DNA of 64,000 bases from Manihot esculenta (GCF_001659605.2 NC_035170.2:7509001-7573000); one strand, 5' to 3'; numbered from the stretch's first letter, positions 45,101-58,366 are shown. Notes: generated from the sequence alone by a model not told the origin. Numbers and translations: made by a program.

Positions 45101-47131
45101 ACATCCCCTCCTAAGCAACCTACGAGCCTGAAGAGCTGAAATTAGACCTTTAGGTGTACCCCTATTGTCTCCTCTGAAGACGACCTCTGACCCATCCTGA
45201 CATCTGAACTTAACTACTTTGTCCCTGCAGTCCAAGGTAGCACCATGGGTAGATAGCCAATCCATCCCTAGAATGACGTCAAAGTCTGTCAAATCTAGAA
45301 CCACAAGGTCGGCGGACAAGCATCTTCCCTCTATAAAAACTGGACTACACTGGCAGACTGACTCTGCAACTGACGGGTCACACTTGGGTCCACTGACCCA
45401 TAGGGGACACTCTAACTCAGAGACCATCAATCCTAACCTCTGAACGGCTCTCGGTGCAATAAAAGAGTGAGATGCACCCGGGTCCATTAATGCATACACA
45501 TCAGAACACCCTATGATGAGTTTACCTGACACCACGGTGTTGGATGTGTTAGCCTCCTGCTGCGTCATGGTGAAGATCCTGGCTGGAGCTGACGGACCCT
45601 CACCTCTGAACCCTGCTGAAGAAGAGGCTGACCCTCTCCCTCTGCCTCTGCCACTGGCCTGTGTAGCAGCTGGAGCTACTGGCTGTGCCACACTTCCTGA
45701 AGCTGTCTGCTGTGTCTGTGCCATAGGAACTGCTTTAGGACATTGCCATGACATATGCCCCTCTTGCCCACATCTGTAGCAGGTCGTCGTCCCATACCGG
45801 CATAAACCCCTGTGTGGCCTACCACACTTCGCACAAGCTGCATTATCTGCCCCAGAACTAGAACCACTGCCAAACCCCAGACTAGACTTGACCTTGTTCC
45901 AGAACTTATTCTTCTTACCCTTGGGCTTACCCCATCTCTTACTGCCTGAAGCTGCTGCACTCAAGGTAGAGGGATCTAACCTTCCCCCTCCCGGAGTTTT
46001 AGAACCAGAAGCTTGTGCCACTGTCTGTTTGACTGTCCCCTGAACGATAGCACTAGCCTCCATTCTCCTAGCCATGTCTACTATGGCGGGAAAACTCTCT
46101 CTATCTGCTGACTGTACCAAGGAGGAATACCTGGGATGGAGCTTCATGATATACCTCCTCGACTTCTTCTGGTCTGTGCTAAGGTCTTGCCCAGCAAAAG
46201 GCAGCAACTCCATAAACCTGTCAGTATACTCGTCTACACTCATGTCATCGGTTTGCCTCAACTGCTCGAATTCTATCATCTTCAATTCCCTTGAACTATC
46301 AGGGAAAGCCCATCCTGCAAATTCATTAGCGAACTCCTCCCATGATAGGCTATCCACCCTCGGCTTCACATAGTTTTTGAACCACTCACGGGCCTTTTTG
46401 CATTTCAAGGTGAAACCAGCCATCTGAATGGCTCTACTATCATCAGCTCCGATCTCCTCTGTGATCATCTTGACCTTCTCCAAATATACGAACGGGTCAT
46501 CGCCTGACTCAAACTGGGGAGCACCCAACTTCATGTAATCTGTCATTTTAGCCTTACTTCCCCCAGATGAGCTAGGCTGAGGTATCTGGGTATCTGGGAC
46601 TGTAGGTGCTGGTGGTGGAGGAGGTACAGCATCCCCTGAGGTAGGGTTTGCTGGATTTGGATGATATGGTGGAGGTGGGTACATTGGGTACTGTGGATAT
46701 GGAGGGTAGTATGGTGGGTATGGCATCTGTGTGGAGTAAGGGTTAAAACTAGGGTAATCCGATGTACCTCCCATCGAATACCCGGGATTTTGGTTGTAGG
46801 GCGGATAGTGAGGTGGCTGAACAAATCCCGAGGCCTGAGTGCCTCCTTGGGATTCCCCCATACCCTCTTCTGACATACTGACGCCCAAACTGCCATCCCT
46901 CCTTTGATCAACATCCATCTGATCCCCCATATCCTCTGACATACCTCCCTGCACTGTTCCTCTGACTGATCTGCTTCTTCCCAGATCTAAAGACCTTCTA
47001 GGGTCTCTCACTGCTCGGTCCCTGTTGGACCTACTTGACATTGCCCTAGGCAATGTTGAAGGACGGGCACCAATGCCCTCGTCCTGAGGTGGTATTCCAG
47101 TCAATCGTGCAGATCGACGGGTTCCTCTCAT
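42140..47131 (-). CDS. gag-pol: Element F Gag-Pol polyprotein, intact
   Basis: One reverse-strand frame of 1663 codons starts at the ATG at 47131 and ends in TAA at 42142-42140. It is three residues longer than E's product and keeps the same order. The Pro/Tyr-rich Gag N-region is followed by the Gag core and the zinc knuckle [14 protein letters not shown] (451-464). The retropepsin has Asp550 in DPGAS, RT has FIDD 884-887, and RNase H has DASR, HDLEMAA and FTDHK. Integrase has Asp1320, Asp1381 and Glu1417, and the chromodomain-like tail ends in QQYPHLF. No stop, frameshift or missing catalytic residue is visible. With the identical LTRs, this is the most plausible source of active machinery in the window. 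Activity itself is not shown by sequence. Confidence 0.95.
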   Translation of the reverse strand: MRGTRRSARLTGIPPQDEGIGARPSTLPRAMSSRSNRDRAVRDPRRSLDLGRSRSVRGTVQGGMSEDMGDQMDVDQRRDGSLGVSMSEEGMGESQGGTQASGFVQPPHYPPYNQNPGYSMGGTSDYPSFNPYSTQMPYPPYYPPYPQYPMYPPPPYHPNPANPTSGDAVPPPPPAPTVPDTQIPQPSSSGGSKAKMTDYMKLGAPQFESGDDPFVYLEKVKMITEEIGADDSRAIQMAGFTLKCKKAREWFKNYVKPRVDSLSWEEFANEFAGWAFPDSSRELKMIEFEQLRQTDDMSVDEYTDRFMELLPFAGQDLSTDQKKSRRYIMKLHPRYSSLVQSADRESFPAIVDMARRMEASAIVQGTVKQTVAQASGSKTPGGGRLDPSTLSAAASGSKRWGKPKGKKNKFWNKVKSSLGFGSGSSSGADNAACAKCGRPHRGLCRYGTTTCYRCGQEGHMSWQCPKAVPMAQTQQTASGSVAQPVAPAATQASGRGRGRGSASSSAGFRGEGPSAPARIFTMTQQEANTSNTVVSGKLIIGCSDVYALMDPGASHSFIAPRAVQRLGLMVSELECPLWVSGPKCDPSVAESVCQCSPVFIEGRCLSADLVVLDLTDFDVILGMDWLSTHGATLDCRDKVVKFRCQDGSEVVFRGDNRGTPKGLISALQARRLLRRGCQGFLAHVRELDSHVREPASVPVVSEFLDVFPDELPGLPPAREIEFEIELMPGTRPISIPPYRMAPAEMKELKEQLQELVDKGFIRPSTSPWGAPVLFVKKKDGSLRLCIDYRQLNKVTIKNKYPLPRIDDLFDQLAGAGCFSKIDLRSGYHQLRIREEDVPKTAFRTRYGHYEFLVMPFGLTNAPAAFMDLMNRIFRPYLDHFVIVFIDDILVYSRNAEEHAHHLRIVLQTLREHGLYAKFSKCEFWLRSISFLGHIVSENGIEVDPKKVEAVTNWPRPTSVTEIRSFLGLAGYYRRFVQDFSKIAAPLTRLTRKNQRFDWTDRCEESFEELKKRLTSAPVLALPTSNEDFTVFCDASRVGLGCVLMQNGRVIAYASRQLKRHEMNYPTHDLEMAAVIFALKMWRHYLYGVKCEIFTDHKSLQHILSQRDLNLRQRRWVELLSDYDCKIQYHPGKANVVADALSRKSLGSLSHITAERRPVVKEFYKLIEEGLQMELSGTGALIAQMKVTPVFLEQVAQKQHEDPELVKIARTVQSGKDSEFRFDDKGILRYGNRLCVPDDIGLKGDIMREAHNARYSIHPGATKMYQDLKRVYWWPAMKREVAQFVSACEICQRVKLEHQKPAGMLNPLPIPEWKWENIAMDFVVGLPATSNRLDSIWVIVDRLTKSAHFIPVRSNYSVDKLAQVYVDEVVRLHGVPVSIVSDRGPQFTSRFWRSLQSAMGTRLDFSTAFHPQTDGQSERTIQTIEDMLRMCVLDFGGSWKQHLPLVEFAYNNSYHASIGMAPYEALYGRKCRSPVCWEEVGERSLAGPELVEITSRVVPIIRERIETATSRQKSYADIRRKQVEFQEGDLVLLKVSPMKGVVRFGKKGKLAPRYIGPFEVLQRIGNVSYKLDLPASMERIHPVFHVSMLRKFVSDPGKVLSEPDVEIQEDLTYVEQPVRILDTQIRKLRNKEIPMVKVLWNHHNLEECTWETRESMLQQYPHLF

Positions 47132-47179
47132 CCTGTTTTCTGAGAAACAATAAACATCACATAAACATTAGCATTAAAT

Positions 47180-47203
47180 GGTTCATGTCGGCAAGCATGA
47201 ACC
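47180..47203 (-). repeat. Leader inverted repeat of element F, shortened
   Basis: Eight-base arms GGTTCATG and CATGAACC with an eight-base loop. The outer arms match the other elements, and the inner two pairs are lost. Confidence 0.75.
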
Positions 47204-47368
47204 TCACAGCTACATTACACACATAGCATATCATCATGGTATATCATACAATCATAGCAAGACAGGACTCTACATCCTATCCTAGTGGACATGATTTTTG
47301 CCTATTGTGCTTGACCTTCTATAACATCTATGAGCCCGACACTCTAGGTCCGACCATATGAACCTAGG

Positions 47369-47380
47369 GCTCTGATACCA
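47369..47380 (-). other. Primer-binding site of element F (tRNA-iMet)
   Basis: TGGTATCAGAGC on the reverse strand, three bases from the LTR. Confidence 0.92.
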
Positions 47381-47997
47381 CTCTGTAACGCCCCGGAAAT
47401 CCGGACCGCTACCGGCGCTAGGATTCAGGTCGGCTTAAGGCCGCCGGAACCCGTAGCAAGCCTACATACATCCTGTTCACCTGTTTAATCCCATACATGA
47501 TCATCAAACATACATAAGAATTAAAAACTTTTCTTTTTCTTCATTCACCAAACTCAACCTGTGCATGCACTATATTCATCATATACATAAACATTAATCC
47601 CTCTGTGGGATTTCATCAAAGCCTCAAGGGCTATACATCATATGGTGAGTTGGTTTACATCAATATCAAAACACAAGATCATGTACATACCAAGGGATTA
47701 ACATATACTATGGTCAAGCACAACTCTATCCTCAATAACATAGTTACATTACATTCTTATCATTTGTCATGTCCACATACTCTAGCTATTACATACATAT
47801 GACTTTTCTCTTCTTTTCTTCTCTATCACTCCCGTACCTGCAAACCTGGGGGTTAGGGGAGAGGGGTGAGCTAAAAGCCCAGTGAGCAGAAACTAAAAAC
47901 ATTATATTAAAGTTCATGCTTTCATGAAATGCATCATATCACAGACAATCCACATCAAGGGTGAACCTGTCACCAATTAGTCCCAACATAGTCTCGT

Positions 47998-48200
47998 GCC
48001 AGGCCGTAGCATGGGGTCCTGGTCTTCCTGTCATAACATACATAAAGTCTCGTGCCAGGCCGTAGCATGGGGTCCTGGTCTTCCTGTCATATCATATATA
48101 AAGCCTCGTGCCAGGCCGTAGCATGGGGTCCTGGTCTTCCTGTCATATCATATATAAAGTCTCGTGCCAGGCCGTAGCATGGGGTCCTGGTCTTCCTGTC
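47998..48200 (-). repeat. Hairpin units of element F 5' LTR, four copies
   Basis: On the element strand each unit reads CCAGG, a loop with CCCCATGCTACGG, then CCTGG and CAC. All four stems are perfect, and the units are nearly identical at about 57-bp spacing. Confidence 0.8.
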
Positions 48201-49288
48201 ATATCATATATAAAGCCTCGTGGACTAATTGGATCATACAGCATTCACCCACAACCACAAAATAAAATGCAATGCGACATATTCGTGAACTAATGCAATC
48301 AGCCTATTACATGTCATCATGATGCATGAAACATGCTCAAAACATTTAATTGCTTGATTTAAAACATTAAGCTTGTTTCCACTCACCTCTGGTTAGCTCT
48401 GACCAGACACTGAAGCAGCTCACTCACTGCTGGGGTCCTCGGTTCCTCGGGTCCGAACCTACACAGGTGGACTCCAATGAGGGACCAAACATATATAAAC
48501 ATAACTCTAATATATCCCCCAAAAACCCCCTAAAACATCATGAAAACATCACAGAAAATATGCATGAAACGGCTGAACAGGGCACCTTCGGCGGCACCTT
48601 CGGCGGCCGAAAGTCCTGGACAGAGACGAAACTCAGCTAGGTTCGGCGGCACCTTCGGCGGCCGAAAGTGCCAGACAGAGACGAAAGTCTCTTTTCGGGG
48701 GCACCTTCGGCAGCCGAAAGCTGCCTTCACAAGAGGGGTTCGGCGGCCGAAACTCCCTTCGGCTGCCGAACCTGGTTTCTGCCAAACGGCAGAAACTTTG
48801 TTCAAATGAACCTCCTGCCTCCCAAAACCATAGATCATGCATATTTCTCAACCAAAACACACATACAAGTTCCTAGGGGTCTCAAACATGCATATACCCC
48901 ATCTACAACACTTCATTCACACACAATCAAGCTACATTGTTCATAAAGTCATCAAAACTCATAGGTTCAACATAAACCCTAACATGCATTCTACCCATAG
49001 ATCTTACTTAAAACTTGTTTAAAACATAAAAAGGGTTCAAGATCGACCCTTACCTCTTGAAGAAACGAGAGGAAAGCGATCCTAGCTTGGAGATGGAGAG
49101 ATTAAGCTCTTTGAACCTCCAAGCACTCAAAACTTGCTCAAAGCTCACAAATCTTCAAAACAAAGTTATAAACTTGTTAAAACCATGAAAGATCTAGAGG
49201 AAACACTCAAGATCGAGGGAGGAACGGTGGAGACTCACCTTGGCCGACAATGGGAGAGAAAAAGCTCGCCCGTGCGGACCAAGGGGAC

Positions 49289-49297
49289 CCTTTTATA
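49289..49297 (-). promoter_or_regulatory. Predicted TATA box of element F 5' LTR
   Basis: TATAAAAGG on the reverse strand, about 360 bp into the LTR, after GGCCAGCCAC. Confidence 0.72.
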
Positions 49298-49653
49298 GTG
49301 GCTGGCCAGGCCACGTTCGGGGGCCGAATGTGCCTCCGCATCCATGCAATGTTCGGCGGCCGAACATGAGGTTCGGCGGCCTAACCTGCACTTCCCTCAC
49401 TTAGACTTTCGGGGGCCTAACGTGCCTCCCAAAGTCCATGCATGTTCGGCGGCCGAAAGTGAGTTTCGGCGGCCGAACCTGGGTTTTTCCTTAAAGAATT
49501 TTCATGCAAAAACTTATTTAAGATCATACTTAAAACATTAAAATACATGAAAACATTTAATAAAAACATGCTTTTACCCTTCTAGAGGTTTCCGACACCC
49601 AAATTCCACCGGACGGTAGGAATTCCGATACCGGAGTCTAGCCGGGTATTACA

Positions 49654-51795
49654 CCCATTGCCAAGGATCGACGATCTATTCGACCAGCTAGCAGGAGCGG
49701 GTTGTTTCTCCAAAATAGATCTGAGATCTGGGTATCATCAGTTGAGGATTAGAGAAGAAGATGTGCCAAAGACAGCTTTCAGGACCAGATATGGGCATTT
49801 TGAGTTCCTTGTAATGCCGTTCGGGTTAACCAACGCCCCTGCAGCATTCATGGATCTCATGAACAGAGTGTTTAGCCAATACCTAGATCACTTTGTTATT
49901 GTCTTCATAGATGATATCTTGGTGTATTCCAGGAATGCAGAGGAGCATGCCCATCATCTGAGGTTGGTTCTGCAGACCTTGAGGGAACATGGCTTGTATG
50001 CCAAGTTCTCTAAGTGTGAGTTCTGGCTGAGGAGCATTTCGTTCTTGGGGCATGTAGTGTCAGAGAATGGGATAGAGATGGACCCCAAGAAGGTAGAAGC
50101 TGTGGCTAACTAGCCTAGACCCACTTCAGTGACGGAAATCCGGAGTTTCTTGGGTTTGGCAGGTTACTACAGGAGGTTCGTTCAGGACTTCTCGAAAATA
50201 GCAGCTCCTCTGACCAGGTTGACCAGGAAGAATCAGAAGTTTGTGTGGACCGACCAGTGCGAAGAGAGTTTTGAAGAGCTTAAGAAGAGGTTGACTTCAG
50301 CACCAGTGTTAGCTCTGCCATCTAGTGATGAAGACTTTACAGTCTTTTGTGATGCGTCCCGTGTGGGACTGGGTTGTGTACTAATGCAGAATGAAAGGGT
50401 AATTGCTTATGCTTCTAGGCAGTTGAAGAAGCACGAGTTAAATTACCCCACGCATGACCTAGAGATGGCAGCAGTAATCTTTGCACTCAAGATGTGGAGG
50501 CACTACCTCTATGGGGTAAAATGTGAGATCTTTACAGATCATAAGAGCCTGCAGTACATCCTGAGTCAAAGAGATTTGAACTTGAGACAGAGGAGATGGG
50601 TAGAGCTGCTGAGTGATTATGATTGCAAGATTCAGTATCATCCGGGTAAGGCGAATGTCGTGGCAGACGCCCTAAGCCGGAAGTCACTAGGCAGTCTATC
50701 CCACATCTCGGCTGAGAGGAGACCAGTGGTGAAGGAGTTTTGCAAGCTTATTGACGAAGGTCTACAGTTGGAGTTGTCTGGTACCGGTGCTTTAGTGGCC
50801 CAGATGAGAGTGACACCTGTGTTTCTGGAGCAGGTGGCTCAGAAACAGCATGAGGACCCAGAGTTAGTGAAGATTGCCAGGACTGTTCAGTCAGGCAAGG
50901 ACAATGAGTTCAGATTTGACAGTAAGGGGATCCTCTGCTATGGGAGTCGATTGTGTGTACCAGATGACATAGGGCTAAAAGGAGACATTATGAGGGAGGC
51001 TCATAATGCAAGATACAGCGTTCACCCCGGAGCCACCAAGATGTATCAAGATCTGAAGAAAGTTTATTAGTGGCCAGCGATGAAGAAAGAAGTGGCACAG
51101 TTTGTGTCAGCCTGCGAAGTGTGTCAGAGGGTGAAGCTGGAACATCAAAAGCCGGCTGGAATGCTTAACCCGCTACCTATTCCAGAGTGGAAATGGGAGA
51201 ATATAGCTATGGACTTCGTAGTGGGGTTACCGGCGACGTCCAACAGATTGGACTCCATATGGGTGATTGTGGACAGACTCACCAAATCTGCTCACTTCAT
51301 CCCTATCAGGAGTGGCTATTCTGTGGACAAGTTGGCGCAGGTGTATGTTGATGAGATCGTCAGGCTGTATGGGGTTCCTGTTTCAATAGTGTCGGATAGA
51401 GGGCCCCAGTTCACCTCCAGGTTTTGGCGGAGTCTGCAGAATGCCATGGGTACCAGGTTGAATTTCAGTACTGCCTTCCACCCCCAGACTGACGGACAGT
51501 CAGAAAGGACCATCCAGACTATCGAGGATATGCTTAGAATGTGTGTGCTAGATTTTGGCGGTTCTTGGAAGCAGCATCTACCTTTGGTGGAGTTTGCCTA
51601 CAATAACAGCCATCATGCTAGCATCGGGATGGCTCCATATGAAGCTTTATATGGAAGGAAGTGCAGGTCACCTGTTTGCTGGGAGGAAGTTGGAGAGAAG
51701 GCGTTGGCAGGGCCTGAGCTAGTAGAGATTACTAGCAGGGTGGTACCCATAATCAGAGAAAGGATCAAGACTGCTGCAAGCAGACAGAAGAGTTC
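49654..51795 (+). pseudogene. pol: Element D pol, RT to integrase
   Basis: The piece resumes D in phase at CCCAT. It contains the rest of RT (RIDDLFDQL, catalytic [14 protein letters not shown]), RNase H (DASR, HDLEMAA, FTDHK), the integrase zinc domain and the DDE core ([24 protein letters not shown]). Two TAGs, at 50111-50113 and 51068-51070, both replace Trp codons by G-to-A. Otherwise the frame is unbroken to the insertion of G after RQKSS. The open reading seems to run on to 51850 only because it enters G's LTR. Confidence 0.9.
51791..51795 (+). other. Target-site duplication of element G, left copy
   Basis: AGTTC here against AGTTA at 60989-60993. Relatives read AGTTATGC at this site, so the left copy seems to carry one substitution. 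Confidence 0.7.
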
Positions 51796-54281
51796 TGTAA
51801 CGACCCGAAAATCCGGACCGCTACCGGCGCTAGGATCAAGATCGGCATAAGGCCGCCGGGACCCGTAGCAAGCCTACTATGCATCCTGTACAGCTGGTAT
51901 AATCCCAAACATGATCAAACATATCCATAAAACATTTAAAACTTTACCTTTTTCCCAGTTTGACCTGTGTATGCACTATGACTGAACTCATAGAACCCCT
52001 AGGGTCAGCATACCCTATGTCAAACTCGGTCCATCACATGTAACAACATAAAATAAAACTCATGTACAAAGGGATTATCCAACTCGGGCCAAGCACAATA
52101 CTATAACTCTGAACATATATCATTATGCAATACATCTCTTTTTACATCAATACATAACCTTACATTATATCATGTCCACCACTATTCTATTACATAAACA
52201 TGACCATGGACGTAACCTGCTGATCTCCTGACTATCTCTGACCCTGCAAACCTGGGGTTAGGGGAGAGGGGTGAGCTAAAAAGCCCAGTGAGCAGAAACC
52301 ATAAAAGAAAACAGTTCATTTTAAAGTATGCTATCATGGAATGCGTCACATCACAAATATATCACCTCAAGGATGAATCTGTCACCAATAGCCCTCTACA
52401 TATCAAACTCGTACCATAACAAGTCAACAATACTCTATGCCAGGGGCGATACGGCCACGCCTGGACTTCACATACTCTATGCCAGGGGCGATACGGCCAC
52501 ACCTGGACTTCTCATGCTCTATGCCAGGGGCGATACGGCCACACCTGGACTTCTCATCTCATATCATATCGTACATGCCATATCATATCATTCTACATCA
52601 TGTCATAACATATTGAGGGCTAGAGGATCATCCAGTATCCATCCACATCATCATCATCGTATTATGCTATGCATCATATTCGTGAATTCTAATGCAAACA
52701 ACCTATTACATAACATGGTATTCATGATGCATGAACATGCTTGAACATGCTGAAAACATTTGATTTAAAACATAAGGGTTAGTTCCACTCACCTCTGGCT
52801 AGCTCTGGACTAACTCTAAAGCAGCTAACACTGCTAAACACCTCGGTTCCTCGGGTCCGATCCTACACAGGTGGACTCCAGTGAGGTGCCAAACATACTC
52901 TAAACAATACATAAACAACTCCCCAAAAACCCCCTAAAACATCACTTAAACATGCATAGAAAACACTCATGAAAAGGCTGGACAGGGCACTTTCGGCGGC
53001 ACTTTCGGCGGCCGAAGGTCCCTTCCAGAGACGAAAGTCAGGCAAGTTCGGCGGCACCTTCGGCGGCCGAACCCTCTCTCCAGAGACGAAAGTCAGGCAC
53101 TTTCGGCGGCCGAACATCACCTTCGGCGGCCGAAAGTCTGCTTTCAAGCCAAAACTCAACTTTCGGGGGCAAGGTTAGGCGGCCAATCCCTGCATCCTCA
53201 GGCAGGTTCGGCGGCCGAAACCACCTTCGGCGGCCGAACCTGAGTTCATCCAGAACTCAGCCTTTGTGCATTTCAAGCCTCCCAAACCTTTCATACACCC
53301 CAAAACAAGCATCCAACTTCTCAAACACATGCATACATCCTTAACCATGCACAAGGGAGCTCAAACAAGTTTAAACTCCCAAAAACAACATCTAAAGCAT
53401 ACATAGATAGTTTATGACCCACATAGGCCAAAACCATCAAAACAAACCAAACCTCACATACTCTCTCCCAATCATGCATACTCTCTCCCATATGCTCAAG
53501 GGGCTTGAAAACTGACCTAAACCCCAACACAAACATCACATGAACATACATTATCATACATTGGGCATAAAACCCACATAAACCCTAACATGCATATCTA
53601 CCCATACTCAACCATCAAAACCTCTTAAAACTCACTTAAAACTTCATGAAACGTAAAAGAAAGCATAGATCCACACTTACCTCTTGAAGATCGAGGGTTT
53701 GTGTGAGCTCTAACTTGGAGATGGGAGGAAACTACTCATTGGGTCTCCAAGCTCCCAAAACTTTGATCTAAGCTTGAAAACTCTTCAAAACAACCATGGA
53801 ACTCATAAAAAATATGAAGGAGATGAAGAGAAAACGTGAAAATGACCAAAGGAGGACATGAACACACCTGAGCTCGAGAATGGGGAGAAAACTCGCCTAT
53901 TTTCGGTCTGAGGGGCTTTTATAGGTTGCCAGCCAAACCTCCTTCGGCGGCCTAACGTGCAAGCAAAACACCCCCATGTTCGGCGGCCGAACCTGGTTTG
54001 TTCAAACATAGCTTTCGGAGGCCAAAAGCGCTCCCAAAACCAACTCATGTTCGGCGGCCGAACCTCATTTTCGGTGGCCGAACCTGGCAAAAACCTCCTT
54101 GGTCTTTTCTTTTTCAAAACTCACTTCTTTTTCATTTAAAACCATGAAATCAGTAAAAATCATTTTAGAAATCACATTTTACCCCCTCTAGAAGACTCTG
54201 GCATCATCAAAATTCCATATTCCAACAGGGATTCCGCCGGAAGGTAGGGATTCCGATGCCGGAATCTAGCCGGGTATTACA
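51796..54281 (-). repeat. 3' LTR of element G (left on the window)
   Basis: In window order it starts TGTAACGACCCG and ends CCGGGTATTACA. Three hairpin units lie at about 52439-52545, the array at about 52990-53245 with one extra 55-bp unit, and the TATA box (reverse, TATAAAAGC) at 53915-53923. Confidence 0.93.
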
Positions 54282-56837
54282 TTCTTCCCTCCTTCAAGAA
54301 CATTCGTCCTCGAATGTTCAAACAAACAAACAGGCAAGTCAAACATAGCATCTAACATACATAAGCAAGCAAGCAACAAGCAAGCAAAACCTAAAAACCT
54401 CTATTCTAAAAGAGAGACACGGTCATTGCTGGAGTATAAACTCTCGGTCTCCCCGGTGAACTTTTCATCTTAAGGTGATTCTAAGGGACTTTCACCATCG
54501 GGATTTCCTTGTTTCCACACTTTCTGACTTGTGTGTCGGCGGTCCGTACTAGCTGCTCAACATAGGTGAGATCCTCTCTGATCTCCACCTCTAGTTCTTT
54601 CCAGAACCTCACTCGGACCCGACACGAACTCATATATCGTGGAAACATGGAAAAACGAATGGATCTCTTCCATTGAAGTGGGTAAATCTAACTCGTGGGA
54701 TGCATTCCCAAATCCTTTGCAGGATTTCAAAGGGTCTAATGTATCTTAGAGCTAATTTACCTTTCCGCCCATAGCGAATCACCCTCTCTTTAGGAGACAC
54801 CTCCAGCAAACCTCGACTTCCTCGAGAACCTCAACACGCTTCCGTCGTGCACTCTGACAAAACTCTTCTTCTCTTCTGAAACTCCACATGCCTCTTGCGG
54901 ACGACTTCATAACTCTTCTGCTGACTCATAGCAATTCTGATTCTTCTCATCTTCTGACTATGCAGCTCTTACTCCTTTTCTCTGCCTCTGATTCTCCTCT
55001 CTTGACTCAAGATGTATTGCAAACTCTTTCAATCTGTAAGGATCTGTCCTCATACCTTATACAGGTACCGCCTCCACATCTTGAGTGCAAGTATTACCGT
55101 TGCCATCTCTGGATCGTGTGTAAGATGATTCAACTCATGCTTCTTCAGCTACCTAGAAGCATAAGCAATCATTCTACCACTTTACATTAACACACAACCT
55201 AGTCCCACACGGGACGCATCACAGGACACTGTGAAATCTCCATCACTGGCGGACAGAGCCACCACTGGTGCTGACATCAACATTTCCTTTGGCTTTTCAA
55301 AGCCCTCATCACTCTGAGTAGACCACACACCTTCTGGTTCTTCTTGATCCATCTGGCCATAGGAGCGGCAACTCTAGAAAAGTTCTAGATGAACCTCCAT
55401 TAGGTAACCTGCCCAACCCAAAAAGCTCTTGATCTTAGTCATTACCATGGGCCTGGGCTAGTCGGCTACAACTTCAACTTTCTCAGGTCTACTTCACTTT
55501 CTTTTCCCCGACACACATGACCCAAGAAGGATATGCTCCTCGACCAGAACTCACATTGGAGAACTAGGCATCCAAGCCATGTTCTCTCAGGATCTGCAAT
55601 CCTGATTTCAGATGATGGGCATACTCTTCTGCATTTCTGGAACTCGCCGAGATACCGTCAATGAAGACAATAACGGAGTGATCCAGAAACTGACTAAAAC
55701 TCTGCTTATGAGGTCCATGAATGATGTAGGGGCGTTTATTAACCCGAACGACATTCCTAGGAACTCATAGTGCCCATATCTGGTTCTAAACACTGCTCTC
55801 TGTACATCTTCTTCCTTGATCTTAACTGATGTTACCTAGACTTCAGATCTATCTTGGAAAGGCAACTAGCTCCTGCTAGCTGGCTTAAAATAGACCGTCG
55901 ATCCGAGGTAACAAATACTTGTTCTGGGTAGTGACTTTGTTCAACGACTTGTAGTCGATACAAAGTCCTAGGGATCCATCCTTCATCCTCATAACGATAC
56001 TGGAACACCCCAAGGCGAAGTGCTCAGTCAGATGGGAACCCTTAACTACCAACTTATACCATTGCTCTTACATCTCTTTAAACTTTGTTGATACCATCCT
56101 GTGGGGAGGAATAGAGATTGGTCCAATTCCATGCATTACTTCTATTTTGAACTCTATCTCCCTGACAGGTGATAGTCCTGGGAACTCGTCTGGGAAAACA
56201 TCTAAAACTCTCTAACAATGGGCACTGAGGCGGGCTCCCTGACCTGACTGCTATACTCTCTCTGAAGAGCTAGAACCCCTGACAACTTTTTCCTGTACCA
56301 CCTACGAGCCTATAGGGTTGATACTGAACCTTTAGGTATCCCTATTCTGTCCCCTCTAAGGACTACCTCTGATCCATCCTTACCTCTGAACCTGACTACC
56401 TTGTCTCTGCAGACTAGGTAGTACCACTAGTAGAAGAACCAATCCAACCCTAGAATGACGTCAAACAGTCAAATCTAGAACCGCTAGGCCAGCTGGAAGG
56501 CATCTACTCACACACATACTCTGACTATACCGGCAGACTGACTCTGCCACAGATGGATCACACTTGGGTGCACTGACCCCAAGGGAAATACTCTAACCCA
56601 TAAGCTATCAACCCAACCTCACAAGGGCTCACAAGCAAACAAAGAAAAGGGAAACATCAGGGTTCATGAAACAGACACACCAGAACATACCAGAGTGAGA
56701 TTACCTGATCCCATCGGGTTCGATGTGTTAGCCTCCTGCTGAGTCATGGCGAAGATCCGCGCTGGAGCCGATGGACCTTCCCCACAGGAACCTGCTGAAG
56801 AAGGGGCTGTCCCCCTGTCTCCGCCTCTACCACTGCC
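54282..56837 (-). pseudogene. pol: Element G pol relic, integrase core deleted
   Basis: Read on the reverse strand, the remains are the protease (about 56760-56400), RT (about 56200-55330, with FIDD-region text near 55650), RNase H (about 55260-54985) and then directly the integrase C-terminus and tail (about 54960-54410). The jump near 54970 removes the RNase H end, the integrase zinc domain and the whole catalytic core, about 1.1 kb compared with F. Many small indels and stops break every frame; the longest RT piece is about 60 codons. No function is possible. Confidence 0.85.
54298..54319 (-). repeat. Pre-polypurine hairpin of element G
   Basis: Arms GAACATTCG and CGAATGTTC are perfect. 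The loop differs by one base from the other elements. Confidence 0.85.
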
Positions 56838-58295
56838 CTAAAACATGGCTGGAGCTGATGGCTGAGCCATACTGCCTGGAGTTGTCTGATGGGACGGTGT
56901 CATAAAAGCTACCTTAGGGCACTCTCGAGCTATGTGCCCCTCCTGGCCGCATCTGTAACATGCTGTAGTCCCAAACCGACAGACTCCCTTGTGCGGCCTA
57001 CCGCACCTCGTACACTCTGCAACCTCTGTGCTTGAGCTCGAGCCACCTCCTAATCCCAGACCAGACTTTATCCGATTCCAGAACTTGTTCTTCTTTGATC
57101 TTCTGAAACCTCTGTCTCCCTTCTTACTTTTTGTGACAGCCTCGCTTAGAGGGGAGAGATTAACATCACTTGTCCTCGGGAGTTTGGAACCCGAAGACTG
57201 TGCCACGTACTGTTTAACTGTCCCTTGGACAATGGCACTAGCCTCCATTCTCCGCGCCATATCCACTATAGCATGGAAACTCTCCCTTTCTGCTGATTGA
57301 ACCAACGAGGAATACCTGGAGTGAAGCTTCATAACATATCTCCTAGACTTCTTCAGGTCTGTGTCAAGACCTTGTCCTGCAAACGGCAACAGCTCCAGGA
57401 ACCTGTCCGTAAACTCCTCTACACTCATCTCTTCCGTCTGCCTTAGTTGCTCAAACTCAATCATCTTCAGTTCTCTGGAACTATCCGGAAAAGCCCATCC
57501 TGCAAACTCATTGGCAAACTGCTCCCAAGATAAGCTCTCCAACCTTGGGTCCACATAGTTCTTGAACCATTCCCTTGCCTTCTTGCATTTCAATGTGAAC
57601 CCTGCCATCTGAATGGCTCTACTGTCATTTGCTCCTAGCTCATCTGTTATCATCTTTACCGTTCTGAGATACTCAAAAGGGTCATCGCCTGCTTCAAACT
57701 TGGGGGCATCCAACTTGAGGTAATTTGTCATCTTTACTTTACCCCCAACAGATGAACCAGGTTTGGGTATCCGGACATCAGGGACTATTGGTTCTGCTGG
57801 TGGAGGAGGAGGTGCAGCATTCCCCGGGTTAGGGTTTGCTGGACCTGGGAAAAAGGGTGAGGATGGAAACACGGGGTACTGTGGGTAAAAGGGAGGATAG
57901 GGCATAAAGGTGGGATATGGGTTATGGCTAAAGAAATCCGATGTACCTCCCATCGGATACCCTAGCCCTTGCGGGTAGGGTGGATACTGTGGTGGAACAA
58001 AGCCCGAGGCCTGAGTGCCTCCTTAGGACTCTCCCATATCCTCTACTGACATACTCATGCCCAAACTACTATCTCTTCTCTAGTTATCCTCCTCTGTTTC
58101 CATCACATCCGCTGACATACCTTCATGAATTGATCTCCTCCGACCTGCATCAAAAGACCTTCTAGGGCCCCTTGATGTACTTTCCCTGATCGTCCTACAA
58201 GATCTTGCCCTCTGCAGAGTAGGGGGATGGGCATCCATGCCCTCATTCTCTGGCGGAGCTCCAGTCAATCTCGTAGATCGACGAGTTCCTCTCAT
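56838..58295 (-). pseudogene. gag: Element G gag, frame preserved but with three stops
   Basis: The ATG at 58295 begins the conserved basic N-terminus. The same frame runs 486 codons to a TAG at 56840-56838. Two in-frame stops, TAG (58082-58080) and TAA (58025-58023), precede the long open part from 57953. All three stops replace Gln codons by C-to-T. The Pro/Tyr-rich segment, Gag core, CTRCGRPHKGVC motif and zinc knuckle [14 protein letters not shown] are intact, with no frameshift. The contrast with the adjacent pol suggests that gag decayed much later than pol, or was kept by selection. Confidence 0.87.
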
Positions 58296-58342
58296 CTTAA
58301 CTTCTGAAAGCATAACATAGCACATAAACATTAGCATCATAC

Positions 58343-58366
58343 GGTTCATGTGGAAACACATGAACC
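58343..58366 (-). repeat. Leader inverted repeat of element G
   Basis: Arms GGTTCATGTG and CACATGAACC with a TTTC loop on the element strand. Confidence 0.82.

Larger units (their letters stand above)
39759..49653 (-). mobile_element. Element F: full-length reverse-strand retrotransposon, intact and very young
   Basis: F is 9895 bp. Both LTRs are 2270 bp at an exact offset of 7625 bp, and I found no difference between them. A single 1663-codon gag-pol frame is open on the reverse strand. Primer site, leader inverted repeat, pre-polypurine hairpin, polypurine tract and a perfect CCCAT duplication are all present. Identical LTRs indicate very recent insertion. Confidence 0.95.
47384..49653 (-). 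repeat. 5' LTR of element F (right on the window)
   Basis: Same length and, as far as I can see, the same sequence as 39759-42028. Hairpin units are at about 47998-48200, the array at about 48582-48775 and the TATA box (reverse) at 49289-49297. Confidence 0.94.

Noticed and set aside
47384..49653. Assembly duplication of 39759-42028
   Set aside because: The identity could be an artefact, but both copies have correct, different flanks (gag leader on one side, CCCAT duplication on the other). That is what a young pair of LTRs should show.
51080..51850. Integrase frame ending at 51850
   Set aside because: The last 18 codons are in element G's LTR. The element D sequence ends at 51795.
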